NCBI RefSeq assembly: GCF_932294415.1
Contig: NC_065541.1
Span: forward strand, 57,266,290-57,330,289
DNA: 64,000 bases
Source: Quercus robur
Taxonomy: Eukaryota; Streptophyta; Magnoliopsida; Fagales; Fagaceae
Direction: 5' to 3'
The position numbers were made by a program, and so were the translations under genes. Of the stretch, positions 10,564 to 22,100 are shown piece after piece. The notes under the pieces are model-generated. The model had not been told where the DNA came from. It saw nothing but the letters and a program-made list of their open reading frames with translations, and did not search any database. The stretch's first letter is position 1, and every line of letters starts with the position of its first letter.

Positions 10564-10960
10564 GGGTTGAATTCAAGTTACATCTAGTGTAACTCTAAAT
10601 AATATTACACCAACTAATAACTTGTTATATAATTCATATTTTGAAAATCTCACTATTGAATTACATGTTTTATATGTTTTTAACATTAATGTCAATTTTC
10701 ATGTCAATTGGATGTTATTTACCATTTGATCCATAAACTCATATTTTATGCATTATTTTAAATTACAAAAACTTGAATTTAAACAATTGATTGATGACAT
10801 AAATATTAAGCACTGATCACCTTGAAATTTTGCAAGTATGGAGAATATATGAAAATAATGTAATTTAACAGTGGATTTGTCAAAATTCGTATCCAATTAA
10901 AAAATACTGAGTGGTGTGATATTGCTTAAAGTTATACTAGGTGTAACTTAAATCTATCCA
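10564..10960. mobile_element. About 400-bp MITE with roughly 30-bp inverted ends
   Basis: The left end GGGTTGAATTCAAGTTACAT pairs with the right end ending GTAACTTAAATCTATCC, and inside it CTAGTGTAACT pairs with GTTATACTAG. The flanks are a (TG)n/(TATA) run on the left and TATATACACAC on the right, which makes the exact edges and TSD uncertain. Confidence 0.65.
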
Positions 10961-11404
10961 TGTATATACACACACGAGAGAGAAAATTCAATTAAATTTC
11001 AAATTAGATTTCAATTGGACTCTAATTTTGTACTATGTGTCAATTCAATTTCTTAATTTTAGTGAAGATATTTATTACTCATTGCAAAAATCAAGAAATT
11101 GATTATTTTTATATTAAATATAACACCACATTCAATAAGATTTTTTTCTTTTTCTTTCTTAAATATAAGAATTTATTGCAAATTGAAATTTAAGTTTTAA
11201 ATTTTCATTTATTTTAAGACAATTAGACAACTCTTTTTTTAAGGGGCCCTTAAATGGTAACTACAATCAACATAACATTAGTATTCTTAAATACATCCAT
11301 ATATATGCACAAGATTACAAACTAGTTTATAATAACTTTAACATTTTTCAAACAACAAATAAACTATCATAAACTACTGAACTTCATATAATTAGGGTTT
11401 TTGT

Positions 11405-11680
11405 GCTCGTCCATCTTCTGCTACAATTGTGGAATGTTTGGCAACTATACATGCTCTTAGATTTGCTAGTGAATGTGGTTTCTCCTCTATCATTCTTGAG
11501 GGTGATTCTAATGGGGTATGTAAAGCTCTTTATAGCAAGGAAGAGTCATTTACTTCTTTTGGTCCCCTAGTTGCTGAAACGGAATCTCTTATAAAGGCCT
11601 TATGTGTTGTTATTTTTTCCTATAAAATTAACTCTTTAATTCATAACTTGGCTAAACATGATAGTGGTTTTAACTTTTAA
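11405..11680 (+). pseudogene. RNase H-like domain fragment (LINE-derived)
   Basis: From about 11410 the frame reads ARPSSATIVECLATIHALRF, then ASECGFSSIILEGDS and IHNLAKHDS, ending at a stop at 11678-11680. This is the RVT_3 RNase H fold with the E of ECLA and the D of EGDS in their usual places. The first aspartate-bearing strand of the domain is absent upstream, so it is 5' truncated. Confidence 0.7.
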
Positions 11681-11864
11681 CTGTGCAAACAAATGTTTCT
11701 CCACATCTCAATTTTGTAACTTTTCTTAATAATATTTGCAGTATTTTGTTTAGATAATAATAATTTTTTTTTTGAGAAAAAGATAATAATAATTCTTTTA
11801 AAAAAATTACCCTAGAAAATAGCCATATACTTTGGCAAGTAAGTAGAGGCTCGCCGTGTTTATT

Positions 11865-12050
11865 TGAGAAATGTTACGTCCACAATATTTTCATAACAAA
11901 TCTTAGTTGGCAGATTGTTACAGGTTTTTAATTAGAATTCATGACTAAAATTATTTTCTTATCCACTAGTAGCAATTGTAAATTCAAATTAAAAACCTGT
12001 AATAACTCGTCTACTAAGATTTTTTGCAAAAGTAGTATAAAATTATGGTT
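11865..12050. mobile_element. Foldback MITE of about 190 bp
   Basis: Left-arm phrases AAATCTTAGTTGGC and TGTTACAGGTTTTTAATT reappear inverted in the right arm (AATTAAAAACCTGTAATAAC, then CTACTAAGATTTTTTGC). The loop is short. The exact ends and TSD were not resolved. Confidence 0.6.
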
Positions 12051-12511
12051 TACATACATTTTCCTAATTCTAATTATCTCCATCAGAATAAAAAGGCGTA
12101 AATGCACTTTTAGTCCCTACATTTTGATTTTTTTCCATTTTAGTTCCTACATTTTATTTTTACCACTTTTAGTCTCTAAACCAATTAACGCGGGACATGT
12201 AAGTCCTTGAAGCACCATTTCATCACCAAACTAACGGGAAAACTAACGGATTAATAAAATAACAATAAAATTTCTAACCTTCTTTTTTTTTTTTTAAAGA
12301 AAAGAAAAGATTTTCAATTAATTTTGTTTCTCTTTTTTTTTGGAAGAACATGAAGAATCTAGGTTGGGTTGTGGTGGGACTTGCTTTTAGTGGGTCGGAG
12401 GTGGATCTGGTGATCAAGATTGTTTTTGATAAAGTCACGCACTGCAACAACAACAACAACATATATGGATCTTTATTTTATTTTTTATTTTCACTTTGTG
12501 TTTTTGCAACT

Positions 12512-14310
12512 ATGGCTGACTCTACTACTGAAACCCTAGAATCCAATCCTTCACAACCCGAGCCCGAAGCCCCAAACCCCCAACCCAATCCACAACCTCA
12601 ATCGTCAACTCCTCCACCATCGTCCACATCTATGCCAATCGCTATAAACCCTAATTCGAACACTCCGCCACCACCACCGCTACCGCCGCTATAGCCACAG
12701 TTAGGGACGAACCCAGGAAGGGGCCAAAGGGGGCCCGGGCCCCCCCTGGACCCAAAAAAAAAAAAATTTAGTAGGTAAAATTTTCAAAAAAAAGGCTTGG
12801 GCCCCTTGGTTTTTAGCTTGGGCCCCCCTTGGTTTTTAGCTCAGGCCCCCCCAGTCGGCCAGCCCAGTAGTTTTCAAAAGCCCATGAAAACCTTAAAAAA
12901 ATAAAATGTAAAAAAGAAAAGAAAAGAAAACCCAGCACAGCAAGACTCCAAAACCAAATGGAAAAGCCAGTCACGAAAGAAAAAAGAAAAAATAAAAGAA
13001 AAGAAAGGGAGAGGCGAGACAAAGAAAGTGAGAGACCCATCTTGCTACGGTGCTACCCAAGTCGTGACGCCGCTGACCATGCATGATGCCGTTGCCCATG
13101 CCCACATGAGAGAGACCCATCTTGCTACCCTGTACCCACACCACCATCAGCTGTCGCATACCCAAACTGGAGACCCATCTTGCCGCAGCCGCTGGTTGCT
13201 CAATCTGCACTGCCCAGCCCAGTTTCGTTACTCCACTACTCCAGCCTTCATAGTTCACAGGAATTTAATCTATCATTTCCTTCAAAACCTAATATAATGT
13301 TTGTGAATCTCGCTTGCTGCTCTGTCGTTTGTTTACTCAACACTGCTGTGAAGCAGTTCACTTTGACCGACTAGAAAGCTTCTAGGCTGAGTAATGAAGT
13401 GCTGTACAGCTGTACAGCATTTCACATATAATACTTTTGTCTTTCTTTATTTTTTTTTTATTTATAATAAGATATATTACTTTTGTTTCGGTGATTTAAT
13501 GTTCTTTACACAGTACACTACAATTAATAATAATAATAATAATAATATAATATATAATAATGTGGTTTATATTAGAATATTAGATTATCTATTTATATCT
13601 GATGATAGTAGGAGGACAAATAATTGTTTAATTGTTTGATTTGATCTAATTGCACTTAAATAGTAATTTGCACTTCATTGTTCACACTTTTTTTTAACAA
13701 AAATTATTGTATAAATCTTCAAAATTTCATACCTATTAATCAATTTTTTATCCTAAATGCTGAAACATTAGATGTAACTCCTTAGAAAAGCTCTAAAATG
13801 TAAAAAGGTAAGTTCAAACCTATTAACCTAAGTACAAAAAATTTAGTACAGTGAAAAAAATGTAGGCACAAGTTTACTTAAAGTTAGTTTATGAAATAAA
13901 GTAATTTAATTTTGGCCACAATTTGGGCCAAATTAACTTGAGTGTTTTGCATTTTGAGCCAACATAGGCTTAACCTATTAACATAATGTAGGCATAACTA
14001 ACTTGCTCCTCCTAAGAAAATTTCTTGGTTCCGCCAGTGACTATATGGATGTGTATTTGAATTTTTTTTTTCGCTTATCTCCGGCCCCCCCCCCCCCCAG
14101 CTTGAAATCTTGGGTTCGTCCCTGGCCACAGTTACAGCCTCAACCTCAGCCTCAGCCTCAACAAGTGCCCTACGTGGCACCACCGCCGATGCTATAGTTC
14201 TCGCCGATACCGAATTATCAAAACCCTGGCGTTCAGCCTCCCGGTGTGGCTCTGATGATGCAAATGCCACCATATCAGATGCAACAGCAGTAGCAGCAGC
14301 TGCTATCAAT
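12512..14310 (+). pseudogene. Captured Pro/Gln-rich host gene fragment, interrupted by a hAT insertion
   Basis: The frame starts MADSTTETLESNPSQPEPEA at 12512 and runs through PPPPSSTSMPIAIN to CCG CTA TAG CCA CAG T at 12701. Skipping the hAT element and one TSD copy, it resumes in the same frame at 14133 with LQPQPQPQPQQ, VPYVAPPPML, a stop, FSPIPNYQNPGVQPP and ALMMQMPPYQMQQQ. Three in-frame TAG codons replace likely CAG/TAT codons. Continuity across the insertion shows the fragment predates the hAT. I do not recognise the donor gene; the composition resembles N-termini of plant RNA-binding or transcription cofactors, which is only a guess. Confidence 0.65.
12702..14124. mobile_element. hAT-type element (1.4 kb) with perfect 8-bp TSD
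   Basis: It begins TAGGGACGAACCCAGG and ends CTTGGGTTCGTCCCTG, so the termini are inverted. The 8-mer GCCACAGT is present at 12694-12701 and again at 14125-14132. Sub-terminal G/C homopolymers (GGGCCCGGGCCCCCC and a C-run at 14085-14098) and a (TAA)n run at about 13527-13550 are present. No transposase domain is recognisable, so it is non-autonomous. A phrase near 14026, TTGGTTCCGCCAGTG, resembles another hAT terminus and may mark a further nested remnant. Confidence 0.9.
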
Positions 14311-14999
14311 CTTGTTCCTTCTTCAATATTATTTAGTTGGGTTTCTAGAGGTTGGGTTATGGTGGGACTTGCTTTTAGTGGGTCGGAGGTGGATATGGTG
14401 ATCAAGATTATACAGTTTTTGGTTGATGGATTTTAGGTCTCAGTTGTTTGATCTAGTGACTTGATGGATGGCGTGGGTGGGGTTGTTTTTCATGGGTCTT
14501 AATCTTTCTTTTTAGTGGAAAATTTCAATTGTTTCTATTCTTTTGCTTGGGTTTGATCTTCATGTTCTTTGATTCGGTGGTAGTTTTTTTTTTTTTTTTT
14601 TTTGTGTTTGTTTGCCAAGAAAATTTATGGGTTTGAAGGCTAAGGTTTGCCTTATTAGGGATATGGGTTTAGGATTTGGTTAGGATCTGGGTTTAGGGAT
14701 TATTTTTTGCTGGAGATTGATTATAGGGAAGAACACAAAGAACGTGAACCTTCATGATCTTCCCAAAAAAAAAGAGGTTAGAAGTTTTATTATTATTTTA
14801 TTAATCCGTCAGTTTTCTCGTCAGTTTGGTGACGAAATAGTGCTTCAAGGACTTAAATATTCCGTGTTAATTGGTTTAAGAACTAAAAGTGGTAAAAATA
14901 AAATATAGGGACTAAAATAAAAAAAAAAAGTCAAAATATAAGGACTAAAATGCGTTTATGCCTAAAAGAAACTAAAAGAAAGAACCAAAACTGATAACA

Positions 15000-15077
15000 T
15001 CCATTCACACGCGCCTGCGCGCGTGTATGCTTCGTATTATAAAACCAGCACAGTCACTCACTTATCGTTGTGTTTGT

Positions 15078-15111
<34 letters not shown>

Positions 15112-16128
15112 GAGAGAGAGAGGTGTATAAATAGCTGATAAAGCTGTACAAATTTTTGCTGAGCTTTCACTAAGTACACAGAGAAACAAGTTAACTGGCA
15201 AAAAACCTTCCCACTGTTTTCTCGCTGGTTTGGTTCCAAAGAACACAGTCTCCCTTGGATCTTCAATCCCAGACTGTTTTGCACTTTTGGTATGATGCTT
15301 TTTTGTACTTTAACTCTGACAACAACGTTTCCCATTTCTCTTTCTCTATGTACTATGTGTGTGTGTTTGTTTTATGTTTTAACTCGTAGTTTGTTTCACT
15401 TCCAATACGTTCTGTTTGACTGCCCAGAAAGAAAATTTCACATGTAATGGCCTTTGGCTTATCTGTGTTGTGTTTAACTCGTTGTTTTTAACTTGCTTAC
15501 TTGAGAATTCAATTTCCTTTATTTGGGTACTCGTTCACGTTACAAATGAGTTAAAAGTTTTTTGGAATTCTAATATTTTATTTTTTTTCCTTTCCGGGTA
15601 CTTTCTCAATAACCAAACATAGCATAAACAAAGTATTTAAAAGTAGAATCTTTTCTCATTCAAAATTCTAGTCAATCTTTATAAGCCATTAAAACTCAGG
15701 AAGATTCTTATTCCATTTCTTTGCTGAAACAAACGGAAAAAATTTGGGCAGCACACGTAAATCTTTTTTTTCTAATTTTGATGAATCCAGATTTAAAACA
15801 AAACCAAAAACAAACATTTTCACCGCCGAATTTCACGTAACCCGTATGTTTTTTCAGGTTCATGTTTTGCTCACTCCGTACAAAGAAAGTGATTTATTTA
15901 TTTTTTTGGTTTTAATGTAAACCTGCTTATTTTGTTTTGTTCCAACTGGGCCACAGCGTCCATTACAAAAACCCAGAATTTTTATCGTTTTCTTAAAGAT
16001 ATTTTTGTTTTTGTTTTTATTTAGGTTATTTTTGTGAGAAAGTTTTGGTCTTTACAGTGAGGTTTGCGAGTTTTGCAGAGAGAGAAAGAAAGATAGAGAG
16101 AGAGAGAGGCTGAGGAAAACAGAGGAAG
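15000..16128 (+). promoter_or_regulatory. Probable promoter and 5' leader region of the AVT1-type gene
   Basis: A (GA)n tract at 15078-15122 is followed at once by TATAAATAG (15125-15133), a good TATA box. Transcription could start near 15160, with a possible leader exon ending at CACTTTTG|GTATGA (about 15289) and a leader intron to an AG near 16025 or 16056. Alternatively the start lies near 16050, where a second (GA)-rich leader (16075-16110) precedes the ATG at 16129. I cannot choose between these. The ORFs in 15054-15335 on the minus strand come from the GA tract. Confidence 0.45.
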
Positions 16129-19100
16129 ATGAAGAACTCTGTCTCGGATCACAGTTTTTACGTTGAGAGCGATGAAGAAGAAGAGGAAGTTGAAAAGGAA
16201 TTCGATAAAGCTGAAGAAAACAACGAAGGAAACGCTTCGGATTCGTCGGATTCTTCGGCTGATCACCAGCAACAAATCAAACCCGGTTCTTACAATACCT
16301 CTTGGCCTCAAAGTTACAGGTTTTTAGTCTCTCTCTTTCTCTGTTCCACTTTGTTTGGTTTTATGGATTTCTTTTAGCTGTTTGTTTATTGATTTTCCTT
16401 GATGGGTTAGTTTACTTTACTCAAAATAATATGTGCCCGCTTGGTCAGCTTATTTTAGCTTTTTGAAAATGGGGTTATTTGTATAGTTATTTCGCTTTTT
16501 GTCTCTCTATTTTCTTTTTTTCAAAGCTCAAAATTAACTCTTTTGAAAATAAATTCATTTTTATCTTTTTTTGTTGTGTCACTAATAAGTTACAGGAAAT
16601 TACAGGTACCAATTGAACACATATATTGCAGTGATATCTCATTTTACAGTTGGAGTATACTCTGTGCGTTTGGCTTCAGATTAAAAAGCCAGCTTATTTT
16701 ATTATTCAGCTTATTTTTGCTACTATTTATGAGTCTCATTACATTTTTTGATACTGTTTATGAGCCTTACTGTACTATTTTAACTAATTTTTACCTTTAT
16801 CTATAGTACTTTCAGCAAAAAAAATTTAATTTCAGCAAAATAAGTGAATCTCAAATAGATCTATAGTGTTTTTGTCCAACTTGGTGTTTGTATGGGAATT
16901 GCTTATTTCTTATAGCTTATTAGTGATAGAAAAAACTAGTAAATTTTTAAAAACAGAAAGTTATTTGAAATAAACCTGAAACAAAAAGTTGTGTGGGACC
17001 CGCAAATAATACATAAAATAAGCAAAGAGCTAGCTTATATATATATATATATATATATTTTGAGAATCAAGAGCTAGCTTATAATGATTCTTCAAACGCA
17101 CACTTGGTTAGCTTTATAAGTAATATGTTTAGCTTTATAAGTACTATGTTTTGGACACATATAGGTTAGTTCGTATAGAGTGAAAAAGTACAATTTCCAG
17201 GCTGGGCAGTAGGCCAAGACAATTATATTTTGGTTTACTTTTTTGGTTTTGCGGGAACAATGGGAATCAATGTTTTGAAATTTGAAGTGTGAGAGTGATT
17301 TTTACTTTTAGAGAATTCCATGGAAGGTTACTGAAGGAGTGTGGGGTGGATTTAATCAGTTTTCTAAAAATGGCTAAAGCACTCTAGATGTATTGTTATG
17401 TGCTCATTGATCTTTCTCTCTGACCATTATCGTGATCCAAAAATGTTGAATGTTGGATAACGCTGGACCATAACATCAATAAAGGTGTGTCTATGTGACC
17501 ATGGCTTTTGTGTTCTCTTCTAATTGTTGGATAATGTTGTGATGATTTTGTGACATATCTCTTACAAGGGACCTACAAATGGAACATTCATAATTTCAGA
17601 TTTAGTCTAACTTGGGATTTGGATTATTTAGTCTACTAGTTATTAGTTTGTTCATCCTATTTTGGGAGTTCAATCTAGTCAGGCCTGTGGATCTATTGAG
17701 ATGTGCTCATTGATCTTTCTTCCTGACCATTATTGTGGGCCAAAAATGTTGAACGTTGGATAATTATGGACCATAACATCAATAGAGATTGGTCTACATG
17801 ACCATGGCTTTTGTGTTCTTTTTTTTAAGTGTTGGATAATGTTCTGATGATTTTGTGACATAGCTCTTACCTGGGACCTACAAATGGAACATCCAGAATT
17901 TCAGATTGATTAGTCTGTTTATTAACTTGGGATTTGGATTATTTAGTCTACTAGTTATTAATTTGTTCATCCAATTCTGGGAGTTCAATCTAATCAGGTA
18001 CCAAAATTGTAATTTCTAAAAAACAAAAATTGGCTTGGTCAAGCACCGAAAATTTCCATGTAATAATTGCATCTGCCTTAGAAAAGGTTTATGATGGTGG
18101 GTTTCAACAAAATTTCCTGCGGTCCGGCCTTCTTAACAAGTAATGTGCAGACTGTTAGCTTGTACATAATAGGTGAGGTAGGTGATGTAAAATCGACTAT
18201 TGGTATATTCCATGTGAATGAAAGCTATAAATGAAATTATTAAGAGATGAGAGCTTACATTGATACGTTATAATTGCACTTGCCTTCGAACAGGTTTTAT
18301 GATGTTTAATTTCAACAAAACTACCTGCCCTCTTGAAAAGAAATGTGCATATTGTTAGCTTGTACATAATGGGGGAATAGCTGATGTAAAATCCACTATC
18401 AGTACAGGACTGTAATAATCCATGTGAATGCACACTGTCAATGGTTTATTTAAGGGATGAAAGCATACATGTATTTATTTGTTATTTTTATGCATTTCTT
18501 GTGTGTTTGGTTTAAAATACTCATTGCATTCAATCAATTTTTCAGGCAGTCTATCGATTTATATAGTAGTGTACAATCTCCAAGCATTGGGTTTCTGGGC
18601 ACTCCTACACTGTCAAGATTAGGCAGTTCATTTCTTTCCTCATCCCTAACGAGAAGACACACTCCTGAAACATTACCAACTGTCACAAAACCTTTGTTAG
18701 ATGAGCAACAGCAGCAACAGAGACGTAGTTCACATGCTTTGCTTCCTCCTCTTCCAACGAGGAGATATTCCATAAGGAAAGATGAGAAACCATTGGTTGC
18801 ACATGAACTCCCACTTTCTCGCCAGTGCTCATTTGGGCAAGCTGTGCTAAATGGTATGTTAACACGCTCTCCCCCCCAACCCCCCCCCAAAAAAAAAAGA
18901 AACAAAGAAGAGAAATAAGGAACATGCTAATCCTCTATATTTATAGTTCACATAATGTGAATGTGTAAAGGACTCACAATCTGTGATAGAGACATGCAGG
19001 CATGACATATATGCTTTAATCCTGTTGTTGTATCCTCTAGAAATCCTAAAACATTCTACTTATCAAAAAAAAAAAGAAATCCTAAAACATTCTGTTTAGT

Positions 19101-22100
19101 TACCCTAAATTCTCCATTCAGATAATCTGTATTAACCTCAAACAATTACTTTCTAGAGATTACTCACACATAAGGTCTTCCATTATCCCTTTCTGTATAA
19201 ACATCCTGCATCCACCTCTGTTTTTAGCTGAATTGACTGCATTTGCCTTGAGTTTTAAAATTGAATCATGAAAATGTAATCAGGGTGCCTTTGTGTATGT
19301 TTGTGAAGTGAAACTTCAAACCTGTTTTACTTGCAAATCTATCATTATGTAGCACTATACTGAAATGGATTGGTTGTTCCTTTTTTAGCCTGTAGTCACA
19401 TTCTATATGATAAGACTAATAACAGTTCAACTGAACTAGTGGCATTATGTTTCCATATGGAAGAAACAAAACACATTAAGCAGTACAGGGAAGCAATAGG
19501 TGGAACCTAGGGAAATGAAGAGAGGTTACTTGTGGCCTATTTGAGTATAAAAATTATCCTATCTGTTTGCATTGCCATCAGTTGTTTTAGGGTTGCTAGT
19601 TGCTACGGCCATGGAACATAATCATAAGTTGACATTTCATGTTCAGGGACCACATAGGCCAATCAGGCAATCAGGTAGTTTTAAATCTGCTTGCCTGTTC
19701 TCATGAACAAACACAAGTAGTTAGTATCACTTTGTCACCTCCACTCCCTCACATAGCTCAGAATTCAGTTCAATCTGATCTGTACACCTGCTTGTTATTG
19801 CCTTTGTATCAATTTATGGACAGAATATGTGACTCTTATTCTTACTCCAATAAGATGAATCTAGACACCTCTTATTTCAGCTAACGTGACTAACATGTTG
19901 CATATTATGTTGGATAATAAAATATTACTTGGATGTGTAGCATCCTCTAAAAAGCGAAACTGTCTTTAAACTTGACAGACAATTCACTTGTTGTCTATAA
20001 CTCTATATCTGTAAATATTATATTTGCATACAGATCTGCCTCATTGCCTTTGTCTGTAGCTAATTAGTATAGTTTCTAATGAACTATCAAACAAAAATTC
20101 CTATCTTTGGCATGAAACAATATGTGGTTGCTTTGTTCCAATTGCACATGGTGCACATGAAAAGATCAACAAACTAAGAAGAATATGTGCCTGATAAACT
20201 TACACTTTATTAACTGTAAAACTGTTTTTACAAGTGTATACATACATACATACATACATGTGTGTGTGTGGGGGGGGGGGGGGGGGGGGGGGATTGTCCA
20301 CAATAATGAATTTAAGTAACTTTTTGGTAATTGAAAACAGTGTATACAAAAGCATTTTTGAAGTTTTACCTGAGCTTAATCAAAATTTTCTGATCAATTC
20401 CAATTATACAGGTATAAATGTTCTATGTGGAGTTGGAATCCTTTCAACTTCTTATGCTGCCAAAGAAGGAGGATGGGCTGGGCTCTCTATTTTGTTCATA
20501 TTTGCAGCTCTTTCCTTTTATACTGGAATTCTCCTGCGCTACTGCTTGGATAGTGCACCTGGGCTTGAAACATACCCAGACATTGGTCAAGCTGCATTTG
20601 GTAATTTTGGTCGGGTTGCCATCTCGGTATGTCTAGTTGAATTTTTTATTTATTTTCTATTTCTAAAGTTAATTCTCCCTATGAAATATAGCACAAAATA
20701 AGTAAGGGTCTTAAACTTTAAGCTGAAATACAAATTACACTCTTTAAGTTTGGTGTTTTGTCATTTTTGTCCTTTAAGTTTCATTTTTTTCATTTAGTCC
20801 TTAAAATTTTATAATTGTTGTCAACCTTAGTCATTCCATCCATAAACTACATTAATTATTTTTAATACTAAAAAAGTAATATATTTCTTTTTATTTTTGC
20901 AAAAATACAATTTATACCTTTTAAGTTTATTGAATCTCATTAAAAAATATTTTTAATATAAAAAAAAAAAAAAACATTTTTTTTAATAGTTAATGGAGTT
21001 TATGGTGGAAGGGTTAGCGTTAGCAACATACATAAACTTCTAGGACTACAATGAAACCTAAAGAATGAAAATGAAAATGACAATTTGTAATTTGTAATTT
21101 GTATTTTAGCCTAAACTTTATATATGCAAAGGTTTAATAAAACAGCTAGATACTCCTATATCTCTAAAGGCTTCTATTTTCATATAATCGATACTTATTC
21201 CCTCTACAAGTTGTATATAGCTTTCTTTATATATTGTCTTATACTCATGTACGTCTGAATAATTTTGTTTTTTGGATTTAGCAAAGCTGGTAAAACTAAT
21301 AATATAGTAATTATAAATAATAAATTATTAAAGCACTATTGCACAAGTTTGATCGATTGCTAACACTGTGCTTTATGCAATTTCTTTTTGTGGGTGCAGA
21401 TAATATTGTACGTGGAACTATATGTAAGTACAACCGATTTAGTTGAGTGAGTTTTTCTTTTTTTGGTGTTTGTGTAATTTTTCCAACCATAGTTATGTAG
21501 AATTGATGAAAATAGATTAATGGAAACAATAAACTAGATTCCAGTGGGGCCCACCTATATATTATTGAGAGACATAGATTTCATTGATTGATGCCCAATT
21601 GTTCTGGGTCCACATTTTGGAACTTAGGCCCCATTTGGTACGCAAGTTTAAACATATGTTTTCAGTTTTTAAACAGCATTACACGTATTTCCACACACTT
21701 TTTCACTCACACGTATTTTCAAAAAAATTGAAAATTGTTGTTTAAACATACGTACCAAACGGGCCCTTATTGACTGAGCCCTTCTTGTTTATTTGACTGG
21801 TCCATTAGTGAAATGACCAAAGACAAGGTGCCAACTATCTTCTTTCTCATAATACCAGATCACTACAGTAGACAACAAATGACCAAAGACAAGGTGCCAA
21901 CTATCTTCTTTACCATAATACCAGATCACTACAGTTCTCACTTGTCTACATGCTGCATTATTATTGGTAGTCTCATTTGGTTTTGCATCCCAATTCCCAC
22001 TGGTATCTAACTTACAGCTCTCCTCACTTTGTATTGTTGTCCTGTTGGGTCCCCTCCCCCCTCCTTTTTTGTGGACTCAAATCAATATCATCCAATACTA

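Larger units (their letters stand above)
12095..14962. mobile_element. Pack-MULE-like element with about 200-bp TIRs, later split by a hAT element
   Basis: The left TIR (12095 to about 12300) starts GGCGTAAATGCACTTTTAG and the right TIR (about 14760-14962) ends with its reverse complement, with point differences. Inner landmarks shared by both arms are 'CCACTTTTAGT', 'AAGTCCTTGAAGCAC' and 'CGGATTAATAAAATAA'. The same terminal sequence bounds the element at 38988-40512, which has a 9-bp TSD, so this is a Mutator-like family. Here the flanks do not show an exact 9-bp TSD. The interior carries a host-like coding fragment (see 12512-14310) and no transposase. A 60-bp phrase (GTGGGACTTGCTTTTAGTGG...) occurs twice in direct orientation, near 12370 and 14360. 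Confidence 0.8.

Noticed and set aside
13998..14405. 135 aa minus-strand ORF with VEAEAEVEAVTV
   Set aside because: It is the complement of the captured Gln/Pro-rich fragment and of hAT terminal sequence.
14995..15030. CACGCGCCTGCGCGCGTG hairpin as a terminator
   Set aside because: Rho-independent terminators do not apply in plant nuclear DNA. Left unassigned.
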